Origin: Myxococcales bacterium UBA1238
GTDB lineage: Bacteria > Myxococcota_A > Bradymonadia > UBA7976 > UBA1532
DNA: 64,000 bases
Assembly: GCA_002309015.1 (NCBI GenBank)
Contig: DBWM01000002.1
Coordinates: 2,771 to 66,770, forward strand
Direction: 5' to 3'
Position numbers and translations under genes: made by a program
Shown: positions 43,731 through 53,508 of the stretch, one piece after another
How the letters are laid out: the number at the start of each line of letters is the position of its first letter
How positions within the stretch are numbered: position 1 is the stretch's first letter
Notes under the pieces: generated by a model
The model's database searches: none
Told to the model about the DNA's origin: nothing
The model's input: the letters and a program-made list of their open reading frames with translations, nothing else

Positions 43731-44423
43731 ATGAAAGATCGCTTTTGGATTTGTTTAGGCATGCTCGCTGCTGTCGTTTGCGCGGCAGCCTGCGATGACG
43801 ATGACAATGATGATTCCGGGGATGCGAGCGAAGACGTGGGGTTTAAGCCTGCCGACAGCGGTACCGGGGACGCAGGTGGCAGCGATGGATCCGCCGGCAG
43901 CGATGGATCCGCCGGCAGCGATGGAACAGTCGACGGCGGTGGAACAGTCGACGGCGGAAATTCAGGAAAATCCTGTCAGGATCACACGGATTGCGGCGAT
44001 CTCAGGCAGAATGGCTGTTACGCAGGTACCTGTAAACCCCATCCCTGCGATGCAACCTCAAACACCCGCTATTTTGAGTTCGATCCCGGAGAACGGTTTG
44101 GTTTCGAGGATGGAATCTACGTGGTGGGGGATTTCAGCCGTCCTGGTGCTCAGTCCTGGCCCAACTGCGATGCTGTAACGGATGCCGACAGGATGCATCA
44201 AAAGAAGACCAGCGATGGGAAGACGGTTTACTACGCCCTGCGCCAGCTGCCTGCAGGCGAGTACAGTTACAAATATCTCCTCTGTTATCCCGGATTCAAC
44301 ATCGACGCGCCCATGGGCGAAAACGGCATCGACTGGTGTTCGCCCCAGGACGCCGACAGCAATGTGGATGACGGGTATGGCAACATGAAAGGCGTCATCA
44401 CCATCACGGGCTGCAGCCTCTGA
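43731..44423 (+). CDS. carbohydrate-binding (CBM48/AMPK-like) lipoprotein 2
   Basis: A 230-residue paralogue of the preceding gene. AAAGGA before the ATG at 43731 decides the start over the ATG six bases earlier. The signal MKDRFWICLGMLAAVVCAAAC is followed by DDDDNDD, then a low-complexity Gly/Ser/Asp/Val linker with repeated GSDGSAGSDG units, the Cys module CQDHTDCGDLRQNGCYAGTC, and the CBM48-like domain (GIYVVGDFSRP, YYALRQLPAGEYSYKYLL). The longer linker would hold the binding domain farther from the membrane. It is in the same operon as the amylase that follows. Confidence 0.82.
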   Translation: MKDRFWICLGMLAAVVCAAACDDDDNDDSGDASEDVGFKPADSGTGDAGGSDGSAGSDGSAGSDGTVDGGGTVDGGNSGKSCQDHTDCGDLRQNGCYAGTCKPHPCDATSNTRYFEFDPGERFGFEDGIYVVGDFSRPGAQSWPNCDAVTDADRMHQKKTSDGKTVYYALRQLPAGEYSYKYLLCYPGFNIDAPMGENGIDWCSPQDADSNVDDGYGNMKGVITITGCSL

Positions 44424-44461
44424 TGAGTGACGGAGAACATCACAACAACGAAAGGAGCAAA

Positions 44462-47206
44462 ATGATGAAAAAGGATTGGATTTATTTAGGAATTTTGGTC
44501 GCCTTCGGCTTTTTGACCGCATGTGATGACGATGACAACGATGATGAAGTTGATGACAGTGCTATAAAATCAGATGTATCTCTCCCATGCGACAACAAAT
44601 GCCAGTCCAATGAGATTTGTGTTCAGGATGCCCGCGGAGATCGCTGCATCAAAGGTTGTGAACGCTCTTTTGTCTACCGCGCGCAGGGGCTGATCCCCAC
44701 TTCTGTTGAGATTTGCGGCGATCTGACAGGCGATGAGGATTGGCAATCGCCCCAGCCGATGACTCAGGTTGAAGAAGGGGTTTACGTCGCAAAGTTGCCG
44801 GTCTCTCTCGGTCGCCATCAATATAAATTTATCGTCGATGGTAAATGGATTCCCGATCCGGCCAATGAACAGCGCGAAAATGACGGCCAAAACGGCGAAA
44901 ACAGTGTCATCGACCATCAATGCCCCTTTCAGCCCGAATGTGTCGTCGACAGCGACTGTCCGGGTGAGAAGAATGTTTGTCGGGCGTTCCAATGTGAATG
45001 CGGTTGCGCTGCGCCTCAGATGTGCAATGCGGATCTTTCCGACTGTGTTTCCTGTATCAGCAACGATGACTGCAAGAATGACAGTAATGGCCCCGTTTGT
45101 GTGAGCGGTGTCTGTGGTTGTAACAGCAAAGAAGACTGTGGCGGCAATCAAACCTGTCACGAAAGCCGATGCAGGCTCTCCTGCCAGGAGCATCATGACT
45201 GCGGTGACATCGCGAATTTAGGGTGTTACGACGAAGGGTGTCAGCCGCACCCGCTCGACAGGAAGTATTTCACATTCCATCCCGGCAACCGGGATCTGTC
45301 GCATATGCTCTGGATCCACGTCGCCGGCGATTTTAATGGCTGGCCTACCTGTTCGGCCGCGGAATCTCACGATGAATATCGGTTAAAGCCCAAAGGGGAC
45401 GGTTCTTATGAAACGCTTTGGGAACACATGCCTAAAGGTCGCCATGAATACAAATATGTGATTTGCTATGATGATTTCAGGAATCCTTCACCGGGCATGA
45501 CCGGAGATGAATGGATTACGCCTGCCGATGCGGACGCGACTGCGAATGACGGAAATGGGGGGTTCAACGGCGTTTACATTGGCCCCAATACCACCTGCGA
45601 CGATGACGAGTTCGACTGGCACGATGCGGTCATGTATTACGCCGTCGTCGATCGCTTTTTCGACGGCGATCCCTCAAATAACAGTCAGGTGCCGAATGTC
45701 TCCCGGGAAATCAAAAACGCCGGCGGGCAAAGCTGGGTGATCTCTGGTCAGTATGAGGGGGGGGATTTTAAGGGACTCACTGAAAAACTGTCTTATATTC
45801 AGGACTTGGGCGCCAATGCGATTTGGCTCTCTGCGCCTTACGATAACCGTGATGTATCTGGAGAAGCTTCAAGTGAATACGATCATCATACTTATTCGGG
45901 CTACCACGGTTACTGGCCATCGCCCTTAAATTCAGATTACAGTTCCCCGGACAACCCTTCGCCTGAACCCAAAGTGGAATCGCATTACGGCACCAGCGAA
46001 GAGCTCAGGGAACTGATTGAAAAAACCCACGAAAGAGGGATGAAGGTGATCTTCGACTATGTGATGAACCATGTCGATGCGAATTCGGCGCTCTATCAGG
46101 CGCATAGAGGCGACGGCTGGTTCTATGATGATTATCCACCCTCTCCTGGAATGCGCTTTAATGACTACCTGCCCGTCTTCAACTTTACGAATGACTGGGC
46201 CCGAAACTGGTCGGTGAACGATGCGCGCTGGTGGGCGAAGCATTATGGGATCGATGGGTATCGCCTGGATGCCATCAAACATGTGATTCCGGAAGAAGCA
46301 AAAGAGACTCCCAGGTGGAGTCAGGCAAACTGGCTGATGGATTTGCGCAATCGCCTCAATCAGGACATCCGGAATCCGGCGGGCGGACGATTCTATATGG
46401 TGGGTGAAACGTTTTCTTATGACGAGAAATACATCAAGAAGTTTGTCGATGATCAGACGAAGCTTGATGGACAGTTCGATTTTCCGCTCAAAGACAAGCT
46501 ATGCGGTCAGTTCTTCTATGAAGCGGCAACCGATATTCTGGCCAATTTTGAAGTTGGCAACAGTTACTATTATGGCGCCAATGCGATCATGACCAACTTC
46601 ATCAGCAATCACGATCTCCCGCGCGCCATCCATCTTGCGAATCGTCAGGTCGGTTGCACGGATGGGAGCGATAGTGCATCCAATGGCTGGACTACAGATT
46701 ACGTTCAGCCGGGCGAAGACAATCCTGTGCCTTACGAACGACTGGCGCTCGCTTATGCCTTCCTGATGACCATTCCGGGCATTCCGCTCATCTATTACGG
46801 AGATGAGATCGGCCTTGCGGGCGGCGGCGATCCCGATAACCGGCGTTCGATGATTTGGGACGAAAACCAGATCAACGCGCGCCAGAAAGAGTTGCGCGCA
46901 AAGCTGAAGAAGCTGCTCCGCATTCGCAAGGAGCACAAGGTGCTTTCCCGCGGTAAGCTGACCAGCGTTCAAACGCACAACGACGATGCCACATGGGTTT
47001 ACAAGATGTCCGGCGCCTGTCAGGAAGAGATCTACATCGGCCTCAACCGCAGCGACGAAGAGCGCAGAATCCTGGATACCGCATTCCCTGAGGGGCACTA
47101 CTTCGATCTGGTGAAGGATGAGAGCGTAGAGATCAAAAAAACGAATCAGGAGTATGGCAATGTGACCATTCCTCCCCGCAGTTACATCATCTACTTAAAG
47201 AAGTAA
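44462..47206 (+). CDS. GH13 alpha-amylase lipoprotein with two CBM48-like domains
   Basis: A 914-residue lipoprotein; AAAGGAG precedes the ATG at 44462. The lipobox Cys is followed by DDDDNDDEVDD. A first CBM48-like domain (~60-165, HQYKFIVDGKWIPDPANE) is followed by Cys-rich modules, the module CQEHHDCGDIANLGCYDEGC shared with the two preceding genes, a second CBM48-like domain (IHVAGDFNGWPTC), and the catalytic barrel starting near YAVVDRFFDGD. Catalytic motifs: Asp in DGYRLDAIKHV, Glu in VGETFSYD and NHD in FISNHDLPR. It should cut alpha-1,4-glucans. Gene order and shared modules indicate a surface starch-binding and degrading complex with the two small lipoproteins. Confidence 0.92.
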   Translation: MMKKDWIYLGILVAFGFLTACDDDDNDDEVDDSAIKSDVSLPCDNKCQSNEICVQDARGDRCIKGCERSFVYRAQGLIPTSVEICGDLTGDEDWQSPQPMTQVEEGVYVAKLPVSLGRHQYKFIVDGKWIPDPANEQRENDGQNGENSVIDHQCPFQPECVVDSDCPGEKNVCRAFQCECGCAAPQMCNADLSDCVSCISNDDCKNDSNGPVCVSGVCGCNSKEDCGGNQTCHESRCRLSCQEHHDCGDIANLGCYDEGCQPHPLDRKYFTFHPGNRDLSHMLWIHVAGDFNGWPTCSAAESHDEYRLKPKGDGSYETLWEHMPKGRHEYKYVICYDDFRNPSPGMTGDEWITPADADATANDGNGGFNGVYIGPNTTCDDDEFDWHDAVMYYAVVDRFFDGDPSNNSQVPNVSREIKNAGGQSWVISGQYEGGDFKGLTEKLSYIQDLGANAIWLSAPYDNRDVSGEASSEYDHHTYSGYHGYWPSPLNSDYSSPDNPSPEPKVESHYGTSEELRELIEKTHERGMKVIFDYVMNHVDANSALYQAHRGDGWFYDDYPPSPGMRFNDYLPVFNFTNDWARNWSVNDARWWAKHYGIDGYRLDAIKHVIPEEAKETPRWSQANWLMDLRNRLNQDIRNPAGGRFYMVGETFSYDEKYIKKFVDDQTKLDGQFDFPLKDKLCGQFFYEAATDILANFEVGNSYYYGANAIMTNFISNHDLPRAIHLANRQVGCTDGSDSASNGWTTDYVQPGEDNPVPYERLALAYAFLMTIPGIPLIYYGDEIGLAGGGDPDNRRSMIWDENQINARQKELRAKLKKLLRIRKEHKVLSRGKLTSVQTHNDDATWVYKMSGACQEEIYIGLNRSDEERRILDTAFPEGHYFDLVKDESVEIKKTNQEYGNVTIPPRSYIIYLKK

Positions 47207-47261
47207 CCTCCTTCCACATCTGCCTTCCGCAGCATCTCACAGCATCATTCCTGGCATCACT

Positions 47262-47309
47262 TCAAACAAAAAGCCGATCAGCAAGGCTCAGCTCACCGAT
47301 CGGCTTTAC
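47262..47309 (-). terminator. bidirectional terminator between convergent genes
   Basis: AAAGCCGATC (47270-47279) and GATCGGCTTT (47298-47307) form a perfect 10-bp stem. On the minus strand the stem is followed by TTTTTGTTTG, ending the Sel1 gene; on the plus strand only three T follow, so it may also end the amylase operon less efficiently. Confidence 0.8.
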
Positions 47310-47356
47310 AGGTATGTCTCACCGAAGGCTGGATTCTGCGTCAGCGCCCGAAGGGA

Positions 47357-48526
47357 TCACCGGCGCGAGTTGATCTCATCGAGCCGCTCGAACGCGAGAT
47401 CGTAGCCCTGATCCGCTGCGCGCTCGAACCAGCCCTTCGCTTCGCGGAGATCTTTCTTGACACCTACGCCCTTATAGTAGGCATTTCCCAGGGCATAATA
47501 AGCTTCGGGCAGGTCCTGGTCGGCCGCGAGGCGCCACCATTCGAGGGCTTGTGCGGGATCTTTTGCAATGCCGTGGCCGTCATAATATGCCTGACCCACG
47601 TGGTACTGCGCGATGGGATCGCCCTTAAGGGCTGAGAGCCGGAACCATGAGAACGCTTGCTGAGGGTTCTTGGGTAAACCTTTGCCGTGCAGGAAAGCGA
47701 GACCCATGGCTGTCTGCGCTTTCATGTATTCCTGATCGGCCGATTTCTTGTACCAAATGAGCGCTTCCTCTTCATCTTTCAAGAAGCCCTGACCTTCACC
47801 GTAGGCATATCCGGCTCTGTATTGAGCTTCGGCGTCGCCTTGTTTTGCAGCCTGCAGCCACCATCGGGCGGCTTCCTGATCATTCCGCATGGCACCTGTA
47901 TCTTCGGAGAGCAGGCGTGCGAGGTTAAGCTGTGATTCCAGGACCCCTTGTTCCGCGGCTAAGCGCCAATATTTTGCGGCCTGTTCCTTGGAGGGCTCGA
48001 TGCCTTCACCTTTGTTGTAAGCGTTGGCGAGCGCATTCTGGGCTTCGGCGTCTCCGGCATTGGATGCCTGGATCCACCACGACACGGCCTGGGTATTATC
48101 GCGTGGGACCCCTTTTCCGGTGTGGTTGGCCCAGCCGATTTCATATTGAGCGGGGGCATAATGTTGATTGGCGGAGAGGGTAAACCATGCAGCAGCTTCC
48201 TGATAGTCGAGCGTAACGCCTTTCCCCTGGGCAAAGCACTTGCCATACCAGTACTGGCCGCGAGGATCGCCGAGTTCTGCCGCCCGTTTGAACCAATGGG
48301 ATGCTTCCCCATAGTCTCTCGTCACGCCCTGCCCGTTGTAATATGCGAGGCCTAAAGAGGTCATCGCCTGGGGATTTTGCTCATCATTGGCCAGCTTATA
48401 GTAGATATCTATGGCTTCGCTGTATTCGCCTTGTTCCCAGAAGGTATCACCCTGGTAGAGGGTGACCATGTTTCCGGAGCAACCGAGTAAGGCTGCTGTA
48501 AACGCGAGAAGCAAAGTGTTTTTCAT
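47357..48526 (-). CDS. Sel1-repeat lipoprotein (389 aa)
   Basis: A lipoprotein (MKNTLLLAFTAALLGC, then SGNMVT) with about nine Sel1-like repeats of 36 residues. Typical units: AMTSLGLAYYNGQGVTRDYG and ALEWWRLAADQDLPEAYYAL. Sel1 repeats fold as alpha solenoids that bind other proteins. The mature start lacks the acidic run of the amylase-type lipoproteins. It is the last member of a leftward Sel1 cluster and closes at a terminator. Its target protein is unknown. Confidence 0.88.
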   Translation of the reverse strand: MKNTLLLAFTAALLGCSGNMVTLYQGDTFWEQGEYSEAIDIYYKLANDEQNPQAMTSLGLAYYNGQGVTRDYGEASHWFKRAAELGDPRGQYWYGKCFAQGKGVTLDYQEAAAWFTLSANQHYAPAQYEIGWANHTGKGVPRDNTQAVSWWIQASNAGDAEAQNALANAYNKGEGIEPSKEQAAKYWRLAAEQGVLESQLNLARLLSEDTGAMRNDQEAARWWLQAAKQGDAEAQYRAGYAYGEGQGFLKDEEEALIWYKKSADQEYMKAQTAMGLAFLHGKGLPKNPQQAFSWFRLSALKGDPIAQYHVGQAYYDGHGIAKDPAQALEWWRLAADQDLPEAYYALGNAYYKGVGVKKDLREAKGWFERAADQGYDLAFERLDEINSRR

Positions 48527-48646
48527 GAGGTGATGCTCTCCGTGATTAGGGGTTAAGATTCAAAATCAGAAGCTGTAAGAGTAGCCATCATGCGCTTCAA
48601 ACCTGTGATCAGAAACCTTAAGACCAACCATCGCGCAGGTGGAGGT

Positions 48647-50143
48647 TCACTTCAGAGACTTTAAGAATTCAGCGGCTTGAGGATGGCCCAGACGGGCGGC
48701 TTTTTCAAACCATTTTCGGGCTTCTGCGGGATTCGGCTCTACACCCGTACCCGATTGGTAAGCGAGGCCCAGATTGAAGCAGGCATCGGCGTTGTCGGCG
48801 TCTGCGGCGCGCCGGGTCCAGAGGATGGCTTTTTCGGTATCCTTATCGGTGCCTCGTCCGCTGGCGTAAAAACTGCCGAGCATGACCATCGCTTCTACGG
48901 AACCATGCTCCGCAGCCTTTTGGTACCATTCGAAGGCGGTCGCGTCGTTACGGCTGACACCAAAACCTTCGGCGTAGAACCTCGCGTAATTGGCTTCCGC
49001 ATCCGGGAGACCGGCCTTCGCGGCCTTCTCGATCCAGGCAAAGCCCTTTTCTGGATCGCGATCGGTTCCAAGGCCGTTGATGTAAAGCATGCCCAGAAGG
49101 TTGAGCGAGGGCAGATAATCGGCGTTCGCAGCCTGTTGGCACCAGTGAAAGGCCTGCGCGTAGTCGGGAGCGCCCAGTTCTGAACTCAGATAGACTTCAG
49201 CCAGCATCTGTGATGCCTGACCATCTCCCTGCGTTGCGGACTTCGTGAGCCAGCTCACACCTTCCTGGACGTTGCGCGGTACACCCTGGCCTTTAAAATA
49301 TAAGATGCCCAGGTTACGTTGAGCGGCAACATCTCTCTGCTCTGCGGCTTTATAAAACCAGACCGCGGCCTGCTCATAGTCGGACTCACCGACTGAGCCC
49401 AGGGCATACATCAACCCGAGATGATTCTGGGCACTGGCATTGCCGCCTTTGGATGCGCGCTGGAAGTAGTCAAAAGCCTTCTGATCATCCTTCTGGCCGG
49501 CCTTGGCGTAGTAGTAAATTTCACCGAGCGCGCTTTGGGCCTCATGGTCGTCAAGTGCAGCTGCTTTTTCCAGATAGGGCAGAGCTTCCTGAACGTGGCC
49601 TTCCTGTTCAAGAACGTAGCCCTTGTAGGCAATGCACGGGGTAAAATCCGCTTTGATGCAGCGTTCCAGGTACGCGTTGCATTGTGCGGTGTCTTTAGAC
49701 GTGCCGATCCCTGCAAAATACAGGCGCGCTAAAAGCGACTGAGCATTCACATGACCCTTGTCAGCCGATTTCTTAACCCATTTGAATGCTTCCTGGGGAT
49801 CCTTTTGAACACCATATCCGTTGAGATAGCAGGCACCGAGATTGTACATCCCGACTTCGTGACCGTGAGATGCGGCTTCTTTTGCCCACTTAAAGCCTTC
49901 ATCGTAGTTCTTCTCAACGCCCATGCCTTCCAGATAGAGGACCGAAAGCGAATGCATGGCCGGAACGTGCTCATGATCCTGGGCCAAAGACGTTAAGATC
50001 TCGATGGCTTTTTCCGGTTGGTGCTGCTTTAAATATTCTCCAGCCTGATTCATTTGAGCATCGACTTCAGAAGAATTGACTTGAGCTCCGGAGCAGGCGG
50101 AAAGCCATAGGCTCAGAATGCTGATGATCGATTTCTTGTTCAT
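48647..50143 (-). CDS. Sel1-repeat lipoprotein (498 aa)
   Basis: A lipoprotein (SIISILSLWLSAC, then SGAQVNSS) made of about 12 Sel1 repeats after a short N-terminal TPR-like pair of helices (QAGEYLKQHQPEKAIEILTS). Repeats such as AMHSLSVLYLEGMGVEKNYD and AFKWVKKSADKGHVNAQSLL are well preserved to the C-terminus. It shows no other domain. The gap to the next Sel1 gene is 120 bp, and the neighbouring DUF6261-like gene ends 65 bp from its start on the same strand. It is probably a periplasmic or outer-membrane scaffold. Confidence 0.88.
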   Translation of the reverse strand: MNKKSIISILSLWLSACSGAQVNSSEVDAQMNQAGEYLKQHQPEKAIEILTSLAQDHEHVPAMHSLSVLYLEGMGVEKNYDEGFKWAKEAASHGHEVGMYNLGACYLNGYGVQKDPQEAFKWVKKSADKGHVNAQSLLARLYFAGIGTSKDTAQCNAYLERCIKADFTPCIAYKGYVLEQEGHVQEALPYLEKAAALDDHEAQSALGEIYYYAKAGQKDDQKAFDYFQRASKGGNASAQNHLGLMYALGSVGESDYEQAAVWFYKAAEQRDVAAQRNLGILYFKGQGVPRNVQEGVSWLTKSATQGDGQASQMLAEVYLSSELGAPDYAQAFHWCQQAANADYLPSLNLLGMLYINGLGTDRDPEKGFAWIEKAAKAGLPDAEANYARFYAEGFGVSRNDATAFEWYQKAAEHGSVEAMVMLGSFYASGRGTDKDTEKAILWTRRAADADNADACFNLGLAYQSGTGVEPNPAEARKWFEKAARLGHPQAAEFLKSLK

Positions 50144-50208
50144 CGTGAAGACTCGTCAGAAGGCGTGAGAGTTCGGATTTTGCAGAACAGAGGAGAGATC
50201 AGAAGACG

Positions 50209-50925
50209 TTATTCTTTGTCTTCGTCATCTCCGTCGGAAGGCTTACGCTTGCTTAACTTGTCGCTCAGGCGGCGCTCGGCGATGATCTGGTTGATCTGAG
50301 CGTTCACCTTGATGTGCCGATCGTCGGGCATAAGGATGCAGATCGCGTTCAGGCGGTCGATGATCTTGTAATAAGCGGCGATGAGCTGGTCGCGGAGGCG
50401 CTGGGTGACGCCTAAATTCTGGTTGGCCTTGGCCTGGATCTTGCCCTGGCGCATCGCATTGAAGATGTCGAGGTTTTTGCGCAGCGCTTTGACCCAGCTG
50501 ATGACCAAAGCCTTGGTCAAAGTAGCTTCATCGAAGGATTCTAAGCTGTTCAGCATGGCCGAAAGGGCACCATATTGCTGATCATACTTCTTATTCGTGA
50601 TTTCGGGCAGATCAGAAACGCAGGGAAGGAGCTTCTGAGCGGCTTCGCTGATCTCGGGATCGGGGTTCTTGCAGCTTAATTTGACCTGGCTGCGGGTCCC
50701 GCGCCAGCAGACGTCGACGATTTTGTCGATTTCTTTGAGGCTGCCGGGAGCAGATTTTTTAGCCTGGCGGATGGAGGCCTGGAAGGCTTCCTGATCGGCC
50801 TTAAGTTCGGCGCCCATTTCGGCTTCGGGCGAGTCGTCTGCGATGAGACAAGCGACGATGCGCATCATGTAGGCGTTGAGCGAGTCGTTGGTCATCGAGG
50901 CGAGGTAGATGTGGTCGACTTTCAT
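50209..50925 (-). CDS. DUF6261-like protein of unknown function (paralogue 2)
   Basis: A 238-residue soluble helical protein without signal peptide, embedded among Sel1 lipoprotein genes on the same strand. It shares the central pattern of paralogues 1 and 3: a D-K-x-V-D-x-x-W block (DKIVDVCWRGTRSQVK), a spacer with EAAQKLLP, then KKYDQQYGALSAMLNSLESF and a Lys-rich tail that ends in a long run of charged residues. Its N-terminus (HIYLASMTNDSLNAYMMRIV) is more divergent than the others. The family assignment is from memory and needs a profile search. Its placement suggests, but does not prove, a link with the Sel1 proteins. Confidence 0.75.
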   Translation of the reverse strand: MKVDHIYLASMTNDSLNAYMMRIVACLIADDSPEAEMGAELKADQEAFQASIRQAKKSAPGSLKEIDKIVDVCWRGTRSQVKLSCKNPDPEISEAAQKLLPCVSDLPEITNKKYDQQYGALSAMLNSLESFDEATLTKALVISWVKALRKNLDIFNAMRQGKIQAKANQNLGVTQRLRDQLIAAYYKIIDRLNAICILMPDDRHIKVNAQINQIIAERRLSDKLSKRKPSDGDDEDKE

Positions 50926-51179
50926 GACGTAAAGACCTTTGCTGGGGTGCGCGCGGCACGAAGTGGAGGTTTCAGGGCGAGGCCCCGGTTCCGTTCAACA
51001 AGCGCCACGAGATTAAAAGACCGGCAATCCAAAACGCAAGCCTTAAAAAGCGCCTCAGGAAGTTTTTTTCTTCTCTGTAAGAAAGACGGGGTGATCGGAG
51101 TGAAAACCACGGAAAAGGGTGGGGCAGATGGAGGTCTTATGGATGAAGACTTCAGATCGTGGGCACAGGAGGGCAGATC

Positions 51180-53414
51180 TTACGGCGTCTGATCTGAATT
51201 CTTTTGCTCCAGAGATTCGATCGCAGGCACAAATCCTCGATCAGCGGCCTTCCGCATAAAGAATTCGCCGCGTTCTGGATTCTGCTTCACGCCACTCCCA
51301 GACATGTAGATCTGCCCAATATATACATCCACCTGAGTAAAATTCACCTCCATAATCTGGTGGAGCAGATCCTCGGCCTTGCGGTCGTCTTGTGGAACAC
51401 CGTCTCCTTCAAGAGAGCGGAGAGCCAGTTCATGGATAGAAGGCTTGTGACCTTGCTCTGCGGCGAGCTCAAGATATTTCACAGCCTTTTGATCATCTTT
51501 CGGGAGCACCGTGCCCTCAGCGTAGAGCCTGCTCAGGGCACGTAAGGCTTCAGCGGAATCTCCCTTTGTATGTTTGGTCATCCATTCCAGGGCTTTCTGA
51601 GCATCCTGCTCTGTGCCTTCGCCCTTTAAATAGAGGATCGCCAGATAGGGATACGCATCTTCGTTGCCCTGTTCCGCTGCTTTAAGGGCGAGCTCATAGG
51701 CTTTCTTTGAATCCTTCGGGAGGTAACGACCGCTTAAATAAATCTGAGACATCTCGTACTGGGCGATGCCCAATCCCTGATCAGAGGCTTTCTGAAGCCA
51801 TTCCAGGCCCTTCTTTTCATCGTACTGAATCTCCTGACCCTGCATCAGCAGGCTCCCGACGATGGCCTGAGATATGGCATCGCCCGATTTTGCAGCCTTT
51901 AAACAATAGTCATAGGCCTTCTTTTCGCTTTTCGGGAGCAGGCGACCATCGAGGTAAGCGCCGCAGATAAATTGGTTGCCGTCCTGCTTTTGGAGTTGAT
52001 TATATTTCTGAATGTATTTCCGGGATTCCTTTTCGTTGGGCTTACCGTCTATGCCGATCAGATAGAGGAGACCCAGATGTAGGTAAGCTTCATTGTGACC
52101 TGCTTCCGCGGCCTTCCGATACCACTCCAGAGCCTTTGAGAGATCCCTTGGGATCAATCCGCCATTGAATGCATACTGAGCGATTTCAAACGAAGCGCGG
52201 CCGCGATCCCCGGAATAAAAGCGTGTCAGGTATTCCAGGGCTTTCTGTTCATCTTTGGGGGTCGCTTCTCCGAGGAGATGGTGAAGAGCGAGCACATAAT
52301 CTGCGGACTTCTCACCATCCGACTCGGCCTTCCGGGCAAGGGCATAAGATTTTTTGTAATCCTGCCGGACGAGGCTGCCCTTAAAGTAAGCAGACGCGAG
52401 ATTGGCTTCCGCTTCGGGCAAAGGGATGTCCTGAAGCTGACTGAACCAGAATGCGGCCTGCTGTTCATCAGGGGGCAGGTTTTCGCCTTCGGCATACATC
52501 ATCATCAGACGATACTGCGCCTCTTTCTCTCCATGTTCTGCGGCCTGCCGATAGTAGAAGATCGACTTTTCGACATCGCGTTCGGACGGTTCACCTTCTT
52601 CATAGAAATGCGCAAGCTTCAGTTCTGAACCGACGAAACCGTGACTGAGCGCCCTTTCGATCCAGGCTTTGGCCTGCCGGAGATCCCGTTTAACGTATAA
52701 ACCGGCTATCAAATGCATCGCCAGGTCGAACTCTGCTTCCGCAAGATTCTGATCAGCGGACTTCCGAAGATACTCCATCGCCTTTATGGGGTCTTCCAGG
52801 TCGTAACCAGAGTTCATGTATAACTCATAGAGAACATATTCCGCGTTGCAATCACCCTGGGCCGCAGATTTTTCGAGCCAGTCTCTGGCCTTCGTTAAGT
52901 CGCGTTCAAAGATTCTGCCCTGAAAATATGCAGTTCCCGTGATCTGCTGAGCATCTGAGTCTCCCTGCTCCGCGAACTTTTCAATGCAGATCAGAGCATC
53001 TCTGGCCTCCTGAATGTTCTTCGCATCGTTACCCTGAACACCGCATTTAAAGAACTCTGCTCTGGGATAGCCCTGCTCAAAAAGTCGATTAAGGTAAAAA
53101 CGGGCCAGACTGGGATCCACATAATGCGAGTTGCTGCTGATATAGAGGGTCACGAGGCCTGCGGTGGCATTCTGATGCCCCTGATCGGAGGCTTTCTTTA
53201 AGTACTCTATACCCTTTACCTGATCGATCCGGCCATGGGTCCCTTTATAAAGAGACTTTCCGACCTTATATTGGGCCTCCATGTCACCGGCATCGGCCTT
53301 TTCGGTCTCGGCTGCCAGATCAAATGGGGCATCGTCAGAAACCGTTTGTTGTTGTGCACCGCCGCAGGCCTGAAAGGCCAGAGAGAGTGAGAGCAGGAGG
53401 AAGAGCGATTTCAT
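51180..53414 (-). CDS. Sel1-repeat lipoprotein (744 aa, paralogue a)
   Basis: The ATG at 53414 begins MKSLFLLLSLSLAFQAC, followed by GGAQQQTVSDDAPFD; an upstream in-frame start would add a non-signal extension. Around 18 Sel1 repeats fill the rest (YKVGKSLYKGTHGRIDQVKG, GIEYLKKASDQGHQNATAGL). Repeats near residues 150-210 are less regular. The signal peptide and first 40 residues nearly match those of the next gene, and the leaders before both starts are the same (GGATCCATC), so the two are recent duplicates. Large Sel1 solenoids act as docking scaffolds. Probably in the same transcript unit as its neighbours. Confidence 0.88.
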   Translation of the reverse strand: MKSLFLLLSLSLAFQACGGAQQQTVSDDAPFDLAAETEKADAGDMEAQYKVGKSLYKGTHGRIDQVKGIEYLKKASDQGHQNATAGLVTLYISSNSHYVDPSLARFYLNRLFEQGYPRAEFFKCGVQGNDAKNIQEARDALICIEKFAEQGDSDAQQITGTAYFQGRIFERDLTKARDWLEKSAAQGDCNAEYVLYELYMNSGYDLEDPIKAMEYLRKSADQNLAEAEFDLAMHLIAGLYVKRDLRQAKAWIERALSHGFVGSELKLAHFYEEGEPSERDVEKSIFYYRQAAEHGEKEAQYRLMMMYAEGENLPPDEQQAAFWFSQLQDIPLPEAEANLASAYFKGSLVRQDYKKSYALARKAESDGEKSADYVLALHHLLGEATPKDEQKALEYLTRFYSGDRGRASFEIAQYAFNGGLIPRDLSKALEWYRKAAEAGHNEAYLHLGLLYLIGIDGKPNEKESRKYIQKYNQLQKQDGNQFICGAYLDGRLLPKSEKKAYDYCLKAAKSGDAISQAIVGSLLMQGQEIQYDEKKGLEWLQKASDQGLGIAQYEMSQIYLSGRYLPKDSKKAYELALKAAEQGNEDAYPYLAILYLKGEGTEQDAQKALEWMTKHTKGDSAEALRALSRLYAEGTVLPKDDQKAVKYLELAAEQGHKPSIHELALRSLEGDGVPQDDRKAEDLLHQIMEVNFTQVDVYIGQIYMSGSGVKQNPERGEFFMRKAADRGFVPAIESLEQKNSDQTP

Positions 53415-53508
53415 GATGGATCCTTTTGTGTAAGTTCTCGTGTTTTGTTTAAAGAAGGCGCGATCAAACATTTAAAGTCTTCGATTCGTGTACGTCAAAT
53501 GGCCGATC

